64,000 nt of DNA, from assembly GCA_017460885.1 (NCBI GenBank), contig JAFUAB010000050.1:40095-104094 (forward strand). Reading direction: 5' to 3'. Below the pieces are notes generated by a model that worked only from the letters and a program-made list of their open reading frames with translations, made no database searches and was not told the DNA's origin. The position numbers and the translations under genes are program-made. Shown here in pieces: positions 62,382 to 64,000 of this stretch; the stretch's first letter is position 1; each line of letters begins with the position of its first letter. The stretch is from Lachnospiraceae bacterium. Lineage in GTDB: Bacteria > Bacillota > Clostridia > Lachnospirales > Lachnospiraceae.

Positions 62382-63353
62382 ATGCATAAAACAACAGTAT
62401 TGATACCAAATTACAACGGAAAAGACTATATAGCCGCCTGCCTTGACAGCATCGCGGCCGCAGGGGATTATCCGGTGATCATTGTCGATAACGGATCCTG
62501 TGACGGCTCCGCCGAGCTTATAGCTTCGAGATATCCCGGGGTACGGCTGATAAGGCTTCCCGAAAATACCGGGTTCTGTCATGGCGTCAATGTGGGACTG
62601 GAGAAGACGGAGACCGACTATGTGTTTCTTCTGAATAACGACACCACTGTCAGTCCCTCGGCCATTGAAGCTCTGGAAAATCGCATGGGATCGGATAGCC
62701 GCATTTTTTCGGCCCAGTCCAGGATACTGAGCCTGAAGGATCCTGAGCTGATCGACGACTGCGGGGATCTGTACTGTGCTTTGGGCTGGGCCTTTGCCCG
62801 CGGAAAGGGCAAACCGGCAAACGGACGCTACACTGCCCCCGACAGTGTGTTTGCCTGCTGCGGAGCGGCGGTAATGTACAGAATGTCCGTATTTGGCGAT
62901 ATCGGGTATTTTGACGAGGAGCATTTTGCCTATCTGGAGGATATAGATCTCGGATACCGTGCGAGGATAGGCGGATATACCAATGTATATGAACCCGGCT
63001 CCGTCATTTATCATGCCGGAAGTGCAACATCGGGATCGAGATATAACCGTTTCAAGGTGGATCTTTCCGCGCAGAACAGTATTTATCTGATATACAAGAA
63101 CATGCCGGTCCCGCAGATCATACTGAATCTGCCGTTTCTTCTCGCCGGCTTCGCTATCAAGACGTTCTTCTTTATATTAAAGGGAATGGGATTTACATAT
63201 ATACGGGGTTTGCTCCGCGGATTTGCCAAATGCGGACGGGATATGGGAAACGGGCACAGGCATAAGGTTTCTTTTGAAATGAAAAACCTGTTCAGGTATA
63301 TCGTTATCCAGCTTGAACTCTGGATCAATACGGTACGCAGGATAGGTGCCTGA
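62382..63353 (+). CDS. GT2 glycosyltransferase (rhamnosyltransferase-like)
   Basis: 323 aa. TTVLIPNYNGKDYIAACLDS, IIVDNGSCDGSAE, NTGFCHGVNVGL, FLLNNDTTVS (metal site), ACCGAAVMYRMSVF and FDEEHFAYLEDIDLGYRARI are the ordered motifs of rhamnosyltransferase-type GT2 enzymes. A hydrophobic segment near 245-265 (IILNLPFLLAGFAIKTFFFI) suggests membrane contact. It begins two bases after the preceding GT2 and is the last gene of the plus-strand locus. The only hairpin after it fits better as a terminator of the opposing mscL. Confidence 0.88.
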   Translation: MHKTTVLIPNYNGKDYIAACLDSIAAAGDYPVIIVDNGSCDGSAELIASRYPGVRLIRLPENTGFCHGVNVGLEKTETDYVFLLNNDTTVSPSAIEALENRMGSDSRIFSAQSRILSLKDPELIDDCGDLYCALGWAFARGKGKPANGRYTAPDSVFACCGAAVMYRMSVFGDIGYFDEEHFAYLEDIDLGYRARIGGYTNVYEPGSVIYHAGSATSGSRYNRFKVDLSAQNSIYLIYKNMPVPQIILNLPFLLAGFAIKTFFFILKGMGFTYIRGLLRGFAKCGRDMGNGHRHKVSFEMKNLFRYIVIQLELWINTVRRIGA

Positions 63354-63367
63354 CCGTGATTACGGAT

Positions 63368-63410
63368 AAAAAACCTCCCGCATTCCGGAGGCATGTCCGT
63401 TTGCGGGAGG
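63368..63410 (-). terminator. Rho-independent terminator of mscL
   Basis: CCTCCCGCA (63374-63382) pairs with TGCGGGAGG (63402-63410), a 9-bp GC-rich stem, with an inner CGGA/TCCG pair. On the minus strand the stem is followed by six T residues (complement of AAAAAA at 63368-63373), the classic form. On the plus strand only AAAAC follows, so it would not be an efficient terminator for the GT2 gene. Confidence 0.85.
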
Positions 63411-63458
63411 AAAACTTCATATTATGTTTTGGAAAAGCCGGTTGATCCGGTGGTTCCT

Positions 63459-63863
63459 TTACAGATCTGAAGTACAATGAGGGCACTTTGTGGCCTTGAT
63501 ATTGATCTCGCTCTGGCAATGAGGACAGATCTTGGTGGTGGGAGCTGCGGCTTTCTCTTTCTTTTTTGCAAGCTCGGAAGCCTTGTTGATAGCCTTGACT
63601 ATAAGGAAGATCACGAAGGACATGATCAGGAAGTTGATAATGGCTGTTACGAAGGCTCCCCAGCGGATATCCACACCGCCTACAGTTGCTACCATGTCGC
63701 TTAAGTCCGTGTCTGCGATAAGTCCGATGATGGGTGAGATGATGTCGTCAACGAGACTGTTTACGATCGCCTGAAAGGCCGCACCGATGATAACACCGAC
63801 AGCCAGGTCGATCACATTGCCCCTGAGTATGAATTTCTTAAATTCGGCAAAAAAACTTTTCAT
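63459..63863 (-). CDS. mscL: Large-conductance mechanosensitive channel with C-terminal zinc ribbon
   Basis: 134 aa. FKKFILRGNVIDLAVGVIIG is the TM1 gate helix of MscL; VTAIINFLIMSFVIFLIVKA is TM2. The protein releases solutes on hypo-osmotic shock. The C terminus adds KICPHCQSEINIKATKCPHC, two CxxC pairs that should bind zinc; this form is seen in Clostridia. ATG 63863 is preferred (AAGGAG about ten bases upstream) although the frame is open to 63905. It has its own promoter and terminator and is unrelated to the glycan locus. Confidence 0.94.
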   Translation of the reverse strand: MKSFFAEFKKFILRGNVIDLAVGVIIGAAFQAIVNSLVDDIISPIIGLIADTDLSDMVATVGGVDIRWGAFVTAIINFLIMSFVIFLIVKAINKASELAKKKEKAAAPTTKICPHCQSEINIKATKCPHCTSDL

Positions 63864-63889
63864 AATGATGATTCTCCTTTTGCTAATGG

Positions 63890-63918
63890 ATTTTGGGTCT
63901 GCCACAATATGTAGTCAA
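63890..63918 (-). promoter_or_regulatory. Sigma-70 type promoter of mscL
   Basis: On the minus strand TTGACT (63918-63913; five of six), a 17-base spacer, then CAAAAT (63895-63890; four of six). The mscL ATG at 63863 follows 26 bases after the -10, with the ribosome site AAGGAG between. Confidence 0.6.
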
Positions 63919-63938
63919 CGAATTTAGTAATTGCCGTA

Positions 63939-63982
63939 TGGCGAGCCATAATGCTGGAATTTATGGCAGTTATGGCTCGCCA
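63939..63982. repeat. 13-bp perfect inverted repeat with 18-base loop
   Basis: TGGCGAGCCATAA (63939-63951) and TTATGGCTCGCCA (63970-63982) are exact inverted complements. The loop itself contains another TTATGGC. It lies upstream of mscL at the window edge with no T run on either side. It could be a dispersed palindromic element, or a regulatory site for a gene beyond the window. Confidence 0.8.
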
Positions 63983-64000
63983 AAGTGCAATTAATTAATT

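Noticed and set aside
63368-63410. Terminator for the plus-strand GT2 operon
   Set aside because: No T run follows on the plus strand, while six T follow on the minus strand, so it belongs to mscL.

Overview
The window is almost entirely one large cell-surface polysaccharide locus of about 62 kb, with part of an insertion sequence at the left edge and mscL at the right edge. The organism is most likely a low-to-middle GC Firmicute of the Lachnospiraceae, Butyrivibrio-like. This is inferred from the gene style: strong AGGAGG ribosome sites, GH25 lysozymes with SpaA-like and Big_2 modules, MscL with a C-terminal zinc ribbon, and many GT-C type membrane proteins. No 16S or other marker gene is present, so the genus is not settled.

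Layout. 1-1549: IS1182-family transposase, cut by the window edge and split by a +1 frame change. 1.7-23 kb (+): a run of tightly spaced or overlapping genes holding an acyltransferase, a GT-C like protein, a Wzx flippase, UDP-xylose synthase, five GT4 enzymes, a GT2, a WecG/TagA enzyme fused to a membrane domain, a beta-propeller protein, two DUF6056-like membrane proteins, a CotH-type kinase, a radical SAM/SPASM protein and a GtrB-like polyprenyl-phosphate glycosyltransferase. 22.8-25.1 kb: a GDPD-like protein and an OpgB/LtaS-like phosphoglycerol transferase. 25-37 kb: a mosaic in which three minus-strand modules (a GT-C like gene; MBOAT plus SGNH; FkbH plus ACP) alternate with plus-strand genes (ChbG-like deacetylase, two GT4 enzymes, Wzy-like polymerase, VOC protein). 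37-48 kb (+): deacetylase-like protein, DUF4342 protein, UDP-glucuronate 4-epimerase, two SGNH proteins, and two GH25 lysozymes that bracket a GT2, an acyltransferase and a GT-C like protein. 49.6-63.4 kb (+): RfbC, an ABC exporter (Wzm/Wzt), a methyltransferase-kinase, four GT2 proteins and phosphoglucomutase. 63.4-63.9 kb (-): mscL with its own promoter and terminator.

How the genes fit together (inference). Two glycan pathways seem to lie side by side. The left part has a flippase and polymerase (Wzx/Wzy) plus enzymes for UDP-xylose and UDP-galacturonate and many decorating enzymes. The right part has an ABC exporter whose ATPase carries a C-terminal carbohydrate-binding-like domain, followed by a methyltransferase-kinase that recalls the WbdD chain terminator, and multi-domain GT2 enzymes of the rhamnosyltransferase type next to rfbC. 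The most unusual feature is a possible counterpart of the Dlt D-alanylation system, in which an FkbH protein (instead of DltA) would load an ACP and an MBOAT/SGNH pair would transfer the acyl group to a surface glycan.

No tRNA, rRNA or CRISPR array was seen. No stretch over 300 bases lacks a gene; the longer gaps (1550-1721, 26717-26869, 33008-33207, 39681-39794, 63864-64000) are described below.
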